Origin: Strongylocentrotus purpuratus
Taxonomy: Eukaryota > Echinodermata > Echinoidea > Camarodonta > Strongylocentrotidae
Direction of reading: 5' to 3'
DNA length: 64,000 nucleotides
Assembly (NCBI RefSeq): GCF_000002235.5
Contig: NW_022145615.1
Coordinates: 15,672,712-15,736,711, forward strand
Both the position numbers and the translations under genes were made by a program. Below are positions 46,656-58,286 of the stretch, in pieces. Every line of letters begins with the position of its first letter. Position 1 is the stretch's first letter. Below the pieces are notes generated by a model. It saw only the letters and a program-made list of their open reading frames with translations. It did no database searches and was not told where the DNA came from.

Positions 46656-47650
46656 ACAACCATTTCTCTCAAAGCAGTCATTAATACTATATTATTTTCC
46701 CACTTAAAGACATTTTCAGGTCCCCTTTTTTTAGGGAAGTTCTAAATTCGTTTTATCTTTCAAATGCTGTTAGAATTTAACTTTTTCATTTTTTGGGCCT
46801 GCAAATGGGACATAGTACCTTTAACATCCTGCAGAATACTCGGGAGTATCTCAGTAGTGGTGCTGAATAACTACTGTGTGTGAATAACAGAGATAAAACA
46901 AAATATGACTATTGTTTCAAAGTACACAAATTGTTCCTTTCACATAGTAATAATAATTGAAACTATTTAAACTGGAAAATGCATTAATACTTTCTACACT
47001 TTCATCTGTAATATGTTCTTTTCTCTTAGAATGCTTTCTTTGTAAGCAAACCTAAGTAACCTTCAAAGAGTATTTATCAAGTTTGAGACTAGAGTAAAGC
47101 AATTAGAAATATTGAGATTCACGTTCAAACTCTTATCATGTAACTATTTCTTTCACTTCTATACTTCAATAAATGTTGTCTTCTTTAAAGCAAAGTAATG
47201 AATATATTGTCTTTGTCTTGTTTCTGAATCATAAATCTATCATTAGCAAATTATAAATCACATTACAATGATTCATTCTCTTTCCTAACTATTAAAACAA
47301 GTATTAAAACGCGATGTTACCCCTAGAACGATTTAAACAAGGCTAATTGTAAGGCGAATCACTCAAATTTTGCCTAAAAATATCACACCGCTTTATAATT
47401 TGTGTGTACATGTAGGTGTACTACAATTAATACTAAAAGAAATCCTAAAGCTTAAGAAAAATAGTTCTCATGTGTACTCCCGAATTTACGAGGTATTGAC
47501 CTTAAACCAACAATAATAAATGTTTCCAAATAACTGACAACTATCATGAGACATTTCAGCATCTCTAACAATTTAGAAGCCCCCCCCCCCAGGCAATGCA
47601 GTTTCAAAAAAGCCCAGGCTAGATAGGGTTAAGAAGGCAAACGTGTCCAA

Positions 47651-47711
47651 GGCCAAGACGAGATCACTACAACTAGCTTATCCCTTTGGATACCTTCAGA
47701 GCTCTCTCCAA
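47651..47711 (+). pseudogene. Decayed duplicate of the end of CCDC34 exon 4
   Basis: About 60 bp, some 340 bp before exon 5, align with the last 20 codons of exon 4 at roughly three quarters identity. It reads AKTRSLQLAYPFGYLQSSLQ against AKTRPFPLATRFGYPQGSVK, without stops, but with no GT at the expected donor position. It is best read as a relic of an old local duplication that included exon 4. The LINE-side repeat word CTAGATAGGGTTA precedes it, as it also does at 13,550. Confidence 0.65.
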
Positions 47712-48051
47712 GTCTTACCAATACCAGGCCAAGTCTTGATTTGAAACACTTATTTTGTCTAATTGATTTTTGTCTTAAGGGGTGATACTCCCTACTCCAA
47801 ATTTCTTTTGTTATATCTTTTAACCCTTGCCTGCTATCAGAAAACACATGGGTACCTTTTTATATGTTTTGCTAAAGAAATAAGTTATTTACTGTTAGCT
47901 CATAGTTATACCTGAAACAATTTTGCAGTCATGTCAGCAAACTTGTAAATGTGAGGATTGTTTGTCTGCTGTTGACTGCTTTTTTACATCACTATCAGAA
48001 GCTTAATTAAAAAATGCTGTATTTTTTTTTACTACTTGTGTTCACACATAG

Positions 48052-48278
48052 GCTACCATGACAAGGCAAGCTACGCCATTCCCAGCTACTACAACCCAGT
48101 CCCCTGGATGCCTATCCACACCCCTAAAGAGCACACCAAGCCTGTTGCAAAGGGGAAGAAAGGGCGGGGTAAGAGGACCAATGCTACCTCATTAGGGAGG
48201 CAGATACAACAAGCGTTGTCACCCCCTCTGCTCTTCAGAGAACGGTCAGCAAAGGATAAGCTTGGGAAACTGAGGTGA
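48052..48278 (+). CDS. CCDC34: CCDC34 exon 5 (terminal coding exon)
   Basis: Follows a long pyrimidine run and TTCACACATAG acceptor. It reads GYHDKASYAIPSYYNPVPW then MPIHTPKEH, matching the AFYNPIPWKPIHMPPPKE block recalled from human CCDC34, then a basic tail (GKKGRGKRTN) and stop. Joined to exons 1-4 this gives 386 residues. No clear AATAAA follows at once; instead a second copy of the tail lies 90 bp downstream. The exon sits between two nested pairs of inverted repeats. Confidence 0.85.
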
Positions 48279-48361
48279 CATTAAGGGTAAAAGACAGTGA
48301 AGAACATTTCTTCTGTAAATCCTGTATTTGATAAAAACCTTTAATCTGTTCTTAGCAACAG

Positions 48362-48486
48362 ATTAAAGGGCGGGTGAAGAGGACCAATGCTACCTCATCA
48401 GGGAGGCAGATGCAACAAGCGTTATCACCCCCTCTGCTCTTCAGAGAACGGTCAGCACAAGAGAAGCTAGGGAAAGGGGGGTAGTT
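48362..48486 (+). pseudogene. Tandem copy of the CCDC34 exon 5 tail
   Basis: About 118 bp repeat the last third of exon 5 at ~90% identity, keeping the frame (KRTNATSSGRQMQQALSPP, then a stop). The preceding CTTAGCAACAG looks like an acceptor, and GGGCGGG|GTAAGAG inside exon 5 looks like a donor, but joining them gives an early stop. Confidence 0.75.
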
Positions 48487-48984
48487 GAGGGGGGGGGGGG
48501 GGGATTTGTTTTGTTTAGTGCTCACTATCACCCCTGCACACTATCACCCCTGCACAATGCATTTTTTGTGACGTAGGGTCCTCACAACACAGATTTGTAA
48601 TATAACCAAATTCAATGTAGTTTGCTCAGTATTGTGTGCGTCTGTAAAATGGCGCCTGTCTGGAATGCTCTCCAGGGAGTGAAAAATGTGCATACACTGT
48701 CTGCAGGCAAACCCGAATTCTATGACTGGGGCAGTAACATATATGTAAAGTGCTAGAGACATTGTCAATGTTTTAAGCACTACAGGGTATATAAACGCGG
48801 AATAGCATTATCAGATGAATTGATTGAATGCCAATAGCTGATTGACTGAAAAGTGTCTTGCTCCAAACCTGCCTAATTCATTTAATTTGCAATAAGAACA
48901 TTTGATTTTCATGAAATACTTTAAAATTATTTATTTTCTCTTTAAAGATATTATCTCCCTTTTGCAGCCAACATCAATTCTTTT

Positions 48985-49400
48985 GCATTTGCAAATGTGA
49001 TGAAAAACTAACAAATACGCCTCAAATGGCTCTAATTGCGCAATTTGACAGTTTATGCGCGATTTGAGAGCTATACACATCGTTTTCAAGATTGCGCAAT
49101 AAATAAAGATAAGAAACATAAATCGATGTCGCAAACAGGTAGAGGAGCTCAAGCGCAACATAATGATACTACTTAGGAGACCATACCATTCTTTTTAAGA
49201 AAGATATTTGCAAATGTGATGAAAAACTAAAAAAATGCTTCAAATGACTCTTTTATTGCGCAATATGACAGTATATACGCGATTTAATCGTTTTCAAGAT
49301 TGCGCAATAAATAAAGATGGGAAACATAAACCGATGTCACGAACAGGTAGAGGAGCTCAAGCGCAAAATAATGAATACCACTTTGGACACCATACCATTC
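48985..49400. repeat. Tandem duplication of ~210 bp
   Basis: Two units (TTTGCAAATGTGATGAAAAACTA ... GACACCATACCATTCTTTTTAA) at ~85% identity; a third start recurs at 49,950. Confidence 0.85.
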
Positions 49401-49942
49401 TTTTTAAAGGTTCTATGTCCCATTTGCAGGCCAAAAAAATGAAAAGGTTAAATTCCAACTGCATTTGAAAGATAATACTAATTTAGAACTTCCCTAAAAA
49501 AGGTGGGGCTTGAAAATGTCTTCAAGTGGGAAAATAACGACTATTAGTTGTCAAATCGACTTTAGGGCTATAGAGCCCAAAAGTAATAGTCTTGATTTTC
49601 AGACAATTGTACCGAATGGTCATACGTTTTATGCTGCGCAAAGATTCAATCAGTTTAATCTTGGCCATCACAAGAAGTGGGTTATTGATGTAGACAAATG
49701 CTCATGTACCCTTTACAACTCTTTTCATGTATGTTATTACCACCGAAGAAGAAAAGCCAGTCAGTCACTCAATAGTGTCTGACAGTGAAGTCTAGCAAGT
49801 AAACGGGTTTCCTTGCATAATTTGAATATGAGGACACTGCTAAGGTTTAAATTTCACAGATAGGACATACATGACATATTCATAATTCCTGTTAATTTCT
49901 ACTGCATTTGAGGTTGGCTGCAAAAGGGACATAGTACCTTTA

Positions 49943-50925
49943 AGAAAGATATTTGCAAATGTGATGAAAAACTAAAAACATCAAGATACACAACTAAATC
50001 AAGATACACAACAAAGAAGCATATTATATATGGGACACTCTCATATTTGTTTATGATTTCTCTTACGTGCACTAAACATCTAAAAAAAAAAAGCACTAAA
50101 CAGAAGCTGTATTACACTGCAACCCCAAATCATTGATTTTTCTCACATCCGGTGTTTCGCAAGTAGTTGCAATGGATTGCGTTTTTTTTTAAACGCTTGC
50201 TGGAGTTTCACTGATTTTTTGCTCTTGCGACTTTCCTTGCTTCAATGTTAAAGAATACAGGGCACCGACAAGTGGCGCATGCGCACTATTCCTTTAAACA
50301 AAAAAAGGTTGGTTTGAGCAAACTGTTATGTTTTTGCCAGTAGTGCATGGTAGTCCAAACAATCAAGGATTTTAAAAATGTTTGGGATGTGTAAATGGGC
50401 CTAGATTTGATTGTAAATTGATAAGATTAGACTAAGTCTCAAGGAACTGTGACCAGTCCGCCAGTAATGTAACACATCCACTAGATATTTGGCCAACATG
50501 TTGAATGTGATAGTCCTTGCCCTTGCGTGAGAAGTAGCATCCCGATAGTGCGTATCGGGGGAAGCCACTCACTCAGTTTTTTTTGGCGCATGATCTAGTT
50601 TTACATAAATATGGAGTACTTCAGTCATTCTTAAACTACGTTTGACATCATTGTAATAAAAGTAACTTTGAATCATAGGAGGTACTTTAGGAAGAAGAAC
50701 GTTCAAGTTTTATTTTAGTGAAGAATCAAACTGTCCGTACTGCCGGCCTGATCGTCAAGTCATAGTTTTGTTTGATACAAAATTCTGATTTATTTTCCTC
50801 ACCTAATGTTATTTCAATCTGTTCTTTATTGTAGACTTTTATTTTTCCTCCCCCCCCCCCCCCCATAACTTAAAAAAATAATTCTTTCTTATGTTATTTA
50901 TACTATAGTCCTCTTGTTTATTTAT
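49943..50925. other. Gene-free stretch
   Basis: AT-rich, with a poly-C run at about 50,850. I see no exon or element ends that I can support. Confidence 0.4.
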
Positions 50926-50929
50926 ATTT

Positions 50930-51215
50930 TTTGATGTACATGCATTTTCTACAACTTCCTCTTATACTTTTTTCTTCATGTTTCTCCTCTCCGTTTTCCA
51001 GACTTCATGTTATATTCTGTTTTCTTATTTTTACTGCCCAAGCAATCTTATCAAATTAACTATATATACATGTATTTCAATATTGTCAAATTAATTGTAA
51101 CTGTATTTTATGTTTGAAATATGCAATGAGTGTTTTGTTTGCACACATGATCAATTCAGCCATTGGGCTGCGACACATGTTTTTTTAATAAACCTTGATT
51201 CAATTCAATTCAATT
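50930..51215 (+). mobile_element. LINE-like 3' end
   Basis: Ends AATAAACCTTGATTCAATT followed by further ATTCA repeats, the form of many LINE 3' tails. No coding part is left. Confidence 0.4.
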
Positions 51216-51277
51216 GTATGTCATCATTTTTGGCAAGGAAATGAGACATAAGGACAGATTCTTGAACTAAATAGGAT

Positions 51278-51329
51278 ATCTGTGTGTGTGCGTATGTGTG
51301 AAAGAAAGAGAGAGAGAGAGAAAGAAAGG

Positions 51330-51367
<38 letters not shown>

Positions 51368-51395
51368 GATAGATAGATAGATAGATAATGAGATA
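51278..51395. repeat. Mixed GT/GA/GATA microsatellite
   Basis: TGTG, GAGA and GATA blocks in succession. Confidence 0.95.
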
Positions 51396-51436
51396 TAACA
51401 AGAAATATATTAGGAAATAATTTGATGAAAACAAGA

Positions 51437-53078
51437 GAGCTCATAGGAAAGTGAAAAGTATGCCGCAGACCTGCCGCAGACTTTTAGTCTGCGGCAAAGA
51501 GTATGCCGAAGTATGCGGCAGAAAGAAATTTTGCTGCAGACTTGCCGCATACCAGTATGCCACAGGAACAGTCTGCGGCAGATCTGCGGCAGGATGAAAT
51601 TTTGCTGCAGACTTGCCGCATACTAGTATGCCACAGGAACAGTCTGCGGCAGATCTGCGGCAGGATGAAACTTTGCTCCAGACTTGCCGCATACTAGTAT
51701 GCCACAGGAACAGTCTGCGGCAGATCTGCGGCAGGATGAAATTTTGCTGCAGACTTGCCGCATACTAGTATGCCACAGGAACAGTCTGCGGCAGATCTGC
51801 GGCAGGATGAAACTTTGCTCCAGACTTGCCGCATACTAGTATGCCACAGGAACAGTCTGCGGCAGATCTGCGGCAGGATGAAACTTTGCTCCAGACTTGC
51901 CGCATACTAGTATGCCACAGGAACAGTCTGCGGCAGATCTGCGGCAGGATGAAACTTTGCTCCAGACTTGCCGCATACTAGTATGCCACAGGAACAGTCT
52001 GCGGCAGATCTGCGGCAGGATGAAACTTTGCTCCAGACTTGCCGCATACTAGTATGCCACAGGAACAGTCTGCGGGAGGATGAAATTTTGCTGCAGACTT
52101 GCCGCATACAAGTATGCCACAGGAACAGTCTGCGGCAGATCTGCGGCAGGATGAGACTTTGCTTCAGACTTGCCGCATACCAGTACGCCACAGGAACAGT
52201 CTGCGGCAGGTCTGCCCCAGGAAATCCCATTAAAGTCTAATAGGGCCAATTGAAACCAATCATCTCATGCATATTCATTATTACTTTACACGTGTGACAG
52301 AAAAATACATTTATCATGATTTGTTAAGCAAATTAAGACAATGCACATCATTTTTATGATTTCTATTTTCCTTTTGCCATTATTAACCAATAGATTATTT
52401 TGTCTGATCATGTTACAATTACATTCACGTTTAAGCAATAGATATATTGATTACTAACCAAGAAACTATGATTACTAACCAAGAAACAATATACATATTT
52501 AGTATATATATGTGTACGAGCCTGTGTCACTCTAAATGTTACTCTGGAATACACTTCAAATGATCAATGTGATGAAGTATACAATTGAGAATAGAATATA
52601 CCTAATTGGTAATATCGATATATATTGGTATTACCTTATTGGTAATATCGATATTGCCAATATCGATTATGAAGTATCAATCAGTTTATCACTGGTTCTT
52701 CTACATGCATACTTTATTGCCACGTACTGGATATGAAAGAGTATGCGGCAGGTCTATATGAGATATGAATATTCATGACGAAGAGTCTGCGGCAGACCTG
52801 CCGCAGACTCTTCATCATACTGAAAGAGTATGCGGCAAGTCTGCGGCAGACCTGCCGCAGACTCTTCATCATACTGAAAGAGTATGCGGTAGGTCTGCCG
52901 CAGACTCTTCATCATACTGAAAGAGTATGCGGCAAGTCTGCAGCAAGTCTGCGGCAAGTCTGCGGCAAAACTAATTTGCATGTGAAAAAGATGACTGTCT
53001 GCGGCAGGTCTGCTGCAGATCTGCGGCAAGTCTGCCGCAGGAGTATGCGGCAGGCTCATTTCTTTCCTATGGGAGATA
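51437..53078. mobile_element. TGCCGCA-saturated non-autonomous element
   Basis: Ends are inverted: CATAGGAAAG at the left (51,444) and CTTTCCTATG at the right (53,064-53,073), each followed inward by TGCCGCA words. The left third is a 71-bp satellite, the right quarter (52,738-53,060) a mosaic of GTCTGCGGCA and TGCCGCAGAC in both orientations, and the middle is ordinary AT-rich sequence. No coding frame is credible. This is the layout expected of a DNA element with subterminal transposase-binding arrays. Confidence 0.55.
51470..52225. repeat. 71-bp satellite, about ten units
   Basis: CTTGCCGCAT recurs at 51,541, 51,612, 51,683, 51,754, 51,825, 51,896, 51,967, 52,038, 52,098 and 52,169: steps of 71 bp except one of 60. 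Units are nearly identical and differ mostly at a TTTGCTGCAG/CTTTGCTCCAG variant. Confidence 0.95.
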
Positions 53079-53514
53079 GAGAGAGAGAGGGAGGGATCAG
53101 TGCATTATTTGTATAATATCGCTTTAGACCTTTGTTTGCATGTACTTGTACAAAGGTATTGCAAAATATCAGTGTACCGGTAAAATCAAATTGCGAAATT
53201 CCCTACATCTAAAAGTCAAACCCCAAATTGAGACAGGTGGTTGTAGACCAGGGTGGGCAACCATATCAACTCAGGCCTAAGAAAATGTTATATTTTCTTC
53301 ATACTCCTTGACTGTTGACCTCTAGATTGCAAGGTAAATAATTGGTGGTTGATTTGATACATGCTATGCACAAATTATTTGTTTCCAACGTGATTGTTAC
53401 ACTTTGAAATGATTATCGACCAGGTGGGTGTTTCACAAAGATCTTAAGTTGAACTTGTCTCTAAGTTGGACTTAAAAATTATGGAAAGCCGTTAGCATCT
53501 TTGAAAATAGAAAT

Positions 53515-53655
53515 TTCAATCTATAGAAAACTTATTCTATAGAATTCTATAGAGGAAACCGCTTTCTATAGAGAATCCTTAAAAGTTCTATAGAGAATCT
53601 GGAATGTTATAGAGTTCTATAGAACTCTATAAAGCGTTCTATAGAATTCTATACA
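53515..53655. repeat. Cluster of CTATAGA palindromes
   Basis: About ten CTATAGA words, several as the full palindrome TTCTATAGAA, in 140 bp. A GGGTGTTTCACAAAG word at 53,425 just upstream looks like the end of a MITE. Confidence 0.75.
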
Positions 53656-53702
53656 ACTTTTTTGTAAGGGCAGAGCTAACCACCTGTACACAATAGACCA
53701 TT

Positions 53703-54245
53703 GGTTTGGTTTGGTTATATTTTCCGTATAAAAAATCAAATACATACAAGAATGCAATTATTTACAATTAATACAAATCAAGAATTAAAAACGGCTGGAA
53801 AGTTCTATTCAGAGCCATAATTATTAAAATGGCTCTGTTCTTCCTAGAGGTCCAGAAATAATCAAACATAGAAATAAAACACAAAATATTACAAAAATAT
53901 AACATTACAAACGCACTATCTACAACCCCCCCCCCCCCAAAACCCTCTATAACACATTATGAATACGACTGTTACCATCCCTCCCCCCTCCTCGTTTACA
54001 CCAAAAGTTTATACATCCGAAATCTAGTATCCATTCTTTTAGGCCCTGCCGAAATAGATCGAGTGTGTTCGGTCTACGTGAGTTAATCGGTAGTTCATTA
54101 TACAATTTAGATCCGCGATACAAGAATGTTCGTTTTCAATAATTATTTTTAGGTTTGGGCAAGACTAAGTTATCGACATTTCTTAGGGCATAATTGGTTT
54201 CTTTGTAAAAGAGATTATTCTGCATAATAATCTGGAGTTAAAGTG
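53703..54245 (-). mobile_element. LINE 3' fragment
   Basis: Minus strand: LFYKETNYALRNVDNLVLPK, a stop, then RTFLYRGSKLYNELPINSRR and LDLFRQGLKEWILDF, the final conserved block of jockey/CR1-type RT ORFs. The 3' end carries AACCA repeats (53,703-53,716 on the plus strand). A poly-C run interrupts it at 53,926. Confidence 0.7.
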
Positions 54246-56142
54246 TGGAAAAACCATTCCAAGGAGATCTATAAAAAAAAACATAGTTCTCATTAGTAAA
54301 TGAAAAACATTGCTTTTGGTTCTTCATTTGACTCTCTTCCTTTCTTTAATTAAACCATGGACCTATTACCGATGGACATTTAACGTGATTCTTTCTTTGA
54401 TGCAATGATAGTCACCGCTTTCTGATTATGTGCATCTTAATGAGAACATTCAGCTGTTTTAACAATAACGACTGCGTAAGCATTTTCGGGCATTGACAAA
54501 GGAGCAGTTTCCCTCTCTTGGGCTTTGTTTGGATGGTGTGCTCTGTAAGAGTATGTCTTCAATAAAAACATCCCCAATGGGGAGCAGCAAAGTTGAAAAG
54601 TAGACGATTTGGGCAATATGAAATTTATTATTACTGATTTTCACACTTTTGCACGCACCAATGACCTTCTAAAACAATTAGAAGGCCATGATCTTTATCA
54701 GCCCTGTGCGTTGTAATTCTGGAATAGTATGAGGAAATTTGGGAAAACGGGATTTTAAATCACAAACAATCCAAACAAAACCTATCTGGTAATATCAACA
54801 TGTTTTTCAAATATAGAACACAGTACACGGAACAACAATTTCCAATTATTAACCAGAACTGCATGCACATCGATTTCCCATGATTTAAGCGTTTTATTAT
54901 CTTCTGCGCATGTAGATTAACATGTTTAAAATCACTATCTTGATTCTGTCCCGGCTTATTGGCGGTGACCATCATGAGATCAAAGTAAAGAAACATGTAC
55001 GGAATGTTATTGAGACGACATTGACGGAGACAATTACAATGAATTCGTTGAAACGATGAATGTCCATTCGTAATAGGTCCATGATTAAACCAACTGAATC
55101 CTCTCTGCGGGAAACTCAATTCAATGAAACATAATATCACTGATGCAAAATTTGGTTCTCAAAATGACAGAAAATATCCACTCCAGACCTGATCTCATAC
55201 AAACTGTCTGTTTCTTAAAAACATAATATAAAACTTACGTTCCAACTACCAAACAACAAACTTCCATTATCTCCTTCTTCACCCAGATATACTTATTATA
55301 CCAGATACGCTCTAAAATATAAGCATAATATTCCCCTTTAATAGGCCCTGACCAGCGCACTGTTTTTTTCTCAAAAACTATGCAGTCTTAGAAGGTGCAT
55401 TATTATTGGAAGGGTGTTATAAACAAAACTTCAAACTTAATAACATTCTAACCTTCAAAAACACGTTAACTATCTTATGCCTGTTATGTTTGACTACAAT
55501 ACATAGACCTACATCAGCGTTCTTTCTCCAAATATGAAAAATGTTTTAGGAAATATCAGGAAATAAAATGAGTGAAAAACAAACAAATAAAGATACAATG
55601 ACGCGAATTTTAAAAAGGGTGAACGGAAACAAAATATAAGTCATACTAATGTCCGAAAATCTTTCTCCTTTTCTCCGATCTCATCACGAATTCGACACAG
55701 ATAGAGTTCATCTATGTTTACACTATCCAGGATTGTCTGATGTGCATTAATTGCAGATTGCTACTTTTGCGCTTCGCGCTTAACATTTAGCTCGTTGCTT
55801 TATAACGCTGCGTCTTTGCATTTGGCGCACTGCATTTCTATGATACTGTTGATTGAACAAATTTAATAATTTCATCAATTCCTGATGAAGCCGTATGAGC
55901 GAGAATTCAATTTATTCTCGTCTCATATTGTCTCATTTACTTCGTATATATGTGTAGCCGGTACGCTCATTTGGGCAACTAATTTGATCTAAAGGGGGCG
56001 CTAGAGCCATAGAAGAGCCGGGCTGGGTTCATAGAGATATATACTTAATAAGGCTGGCTGGGTTGTAGGTAGGCACTTTTTAGGCGACTTTGACGTGAGG
56101 CGGAAGTGAATTCACAGTAAAGGTCACGCGAGGCAAATGTTA
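54246..56142. other. Stretch without a recognised gene
   Basis: A 126-codon minus-strand frame ends at 54,760, beginning MILCFIELSFPQRGF. It has no signal I recognise and no similarity I can name; it may be a chance frame or a worn LINE piece. The rest is AT-rich and featureless to me. Confidence 0.3.
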
Positions 56143-56356
56143 CTGATGGTCACACACACTCATCTCACTCTACGTTCGCCACATAGTAAATCCAACATGA
56201 CTCTGTCTCTGTTTGCATAATTTAATTGCTTTAAATTCAATATTCTAAAGAAGGCCCTATTATTTTCATTAAATTCGGGTTGCGCGCAATAATTACTCTT
56301 GCTAAATAAAATTCAACGTTGATTGTTTTAATTCAGTATATGACACCTCATTCTAC

Positions 56357-56410
56357 GTAACTCCGGGAAGCTCCAACACCGGCGCCGGTATTGGAGCTTC
56401 CCGGAGTTAC
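56357..56410. repeat. Spacerless 54-bp palindrome
   Basis: GTAACTCCGGGAAGCTCCAA leads to a CCGGCGCCGG centre and back, with 27-bp arms, one mismatch and no loop. It lies in the left foldback arm between two TTCTACG words. Confidence 0.9.
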
Positions 56411-56447
56411 ATTCTACGTTCGCCTCACCTCACTGTACGTTCGTACA

Positions 56448-56735
56448 TACATCCCCCCCCCCCCCCCCCACTCCGAGAACGGACGGACCCCATGCGTGTT
56501 GCCAAAATGTCCTTTTCGTAACAAAAGAAAAAGGTCGACCCGTATTTACACACCGGACTTTTGCTGAAAGGGGGGGGGGGGGGGAGGGCTGCTGAAAAAG
56601 GCTCGTATAGAAAAGAAAAAGGTCGAGCCGTATTGACTTTACACACCGGACTTTTGCTGAAAAGGGGGGGGGGGTCGGTTGGAACCCGCATATGCGTACC
56701 CTAAATAACACTGAGTGGGGGGGGGGGGGCGGGCA
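56448..56735. repeat. Poly-C/poly-G bounded module, copy 1
   Basis: Starts with a poly-C run and ends with a poly-G run, with internal poly-G runs. The words GAACGGACGGACCCC and GGACTTTTGCTGAAA occur. It repeats in direct orientation at 58,287-58,560. Confidence 0.85.
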
Positions 56736-56849
56736 TACATCCAACATGATTTAGTTTGCCTTGAATTGTTTTGAATTCTATAGTCGCCGATTAATAGGCC
56801 TATAGGAATACAATTATTGTGCAAAATCTCATGTTAAAACCTAAACACA

Positions 56850-57474
56850 GAAGTCATTAAAGGTGAAATTCAAAGAAAATCACAAATATGTCAACTAATG
56901 TATCACTAGAAACTTGTAGGCTAACAGATGGCCATCGTACAAGTTTTAGGTCAACTACATATCGGGTGATTTATAAAAATAAAAAACAACCACCTCATAG
57001 CAGCTGGGACATACGAAAGATTCGCCGGAAAAATAACGATATTTTAATGACGTCACTATATGGACCAACACTGCCCAAGCAGACGACATCCCATAGAGAA
57101 TGAACATAATTGCAAAGCTATTATTTCTCAAATTATAATGAGTTAAGTGTATATAAATGTAATGGCATGTCAAACCATTCAAAAGGAGATATGACCCGAT
57201 TCTGATAACTAAAATCTTTTGCTTGTAAATACACAGGATAGGGATTAATTAACAATCAAAGAAACCAGACTTTCAAATTGAAAAACCCCCGGAATGATAT
57301 TAGGGACGGCATTTGTTCGCTCTTGAAGCGCCGAACATACCCCGTTGTGTGCAGCTGAGTATACAATGGCGTCTTATTTTGTTTACAAGCGACAGATTCC
57401 TTTATTTTTGTATCGCTGCATTTGTCATCAAAATAAAACTATGCGCGGGGTTTAGAGTGAGGCAATAGATTATG
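56850..57474 (+). repeat. Uninterrupted repeat copy (empty site)
   Basis: Matches 2,378-2,864 and then, without a break, 5,574-5,714. The single AACATAC at 57,334-57,340 marks the pre-insertion site of the 2.7-kb element. Confidence 0.85.
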
Positions 57475-58286
57475 TTTTTAGCCTGACGGTAGTGAAGTAA
57501 GAGAAAGAACTCGAGAGAAGATGTAAACACAGGCACTGAAAATGTGTGAGATGTCATGGGACATCGTCTGCTTGTGCAATTCATGTCCATACTGTGATCT
57601 CACACGTCTCAGCGGCGTTCGGAGAGCTCTTCAGGTGCTATGCCGGGGCTGTATTTAAGCGTTTTGTAATTTATAATAATCATTACTACGAATGTTTCCA
57701 AGCATTGAATTTTGATAACCTTGTCGAATCAAAGTTTCAACTTTGCAATAATGAAAATAACGTTAGTTTTTAAAATCAATGAATATCTACTTTAAGGGAA
57801 AAGAAACATAAATGTTTTAATTCACTGTATAGGCCTATACACCTCATTCTACGTTCGCCTCACCTCACTGTACTTTCGCCACATAATTCTCTCTCAAATC
57901 CAACATGACTTTGTTTGCATTGAATTGTTTTGAATTCTATAGTCGCCGATTAATAGGCCTATAGGAATATAATTATTGTGCAAAATCTCATGTTAAAACC
58001 TAAACACAGAAATCATTAAGGGAAAAGAAACATAAATGTTTGAATTCGCTGTATAGGCCTATACACCTCACTCTACGTTCACCTCACCTCACTGTACTTT
58101 CGCCACATAATTCTCTCTCTCAAATCCAACATGACTTTGTTTGCATTGAATTGTTTTGAATTATATAGTCTAGATTAATAGGTCTATATGAATATATTAA
58201 TTGTGTCGAATCTCATATTAGAACCTAAATATACTGAAGTAGATGTTTAAATTTACTAAAGGCCTGTGACCTCACTCTACGTCCCG

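Larger units (their letters stand above)
44648..49942. mobile_element. Nested set of inverted repeats around CCDC34 exon 5
   Basis: Outer pair 44,648-45,064 / 49,545-49,942, starting TTAAAGATACTACGTCCC and its AAAGGTACTATGTCCC variant. Second pair 46,690-46,823 / 49,404-49,535 with the same terminal word and GGGAAAATA at the inner end. Third pair 45,066-45,320 / 46,380-46,557. Fourth pair 45,806-45,890 / 46,607-46,690. Further solo termini lie at 5,799-5,833, 33,361-33,395 and 48,941. This is a stack of TIR elements, not one element. CCDC34 exon 5 and its partial duplicates lie inside the two outer pairs. Confidence 0.65.

Noticed and set aside
48164-48380. Alternative splicing between the GTAAGAG inside exon 5 and CAACAG before its duplicate
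   Set aside because: The joined frame reaches a stop at once, so no alternative tail results.
51470-52225. CRISPR-like array
   Set aside because: Units are contiguous and alike over their whole 71 bp, with no unique spacers, and the genome is eukaryotic.
56425-56747. Pro/Gly-rich secreted-looking frames (also 58,272-58,568)
   Set aside because: Driven by poly-C/poly-G runs inside a duplicated repeat module.
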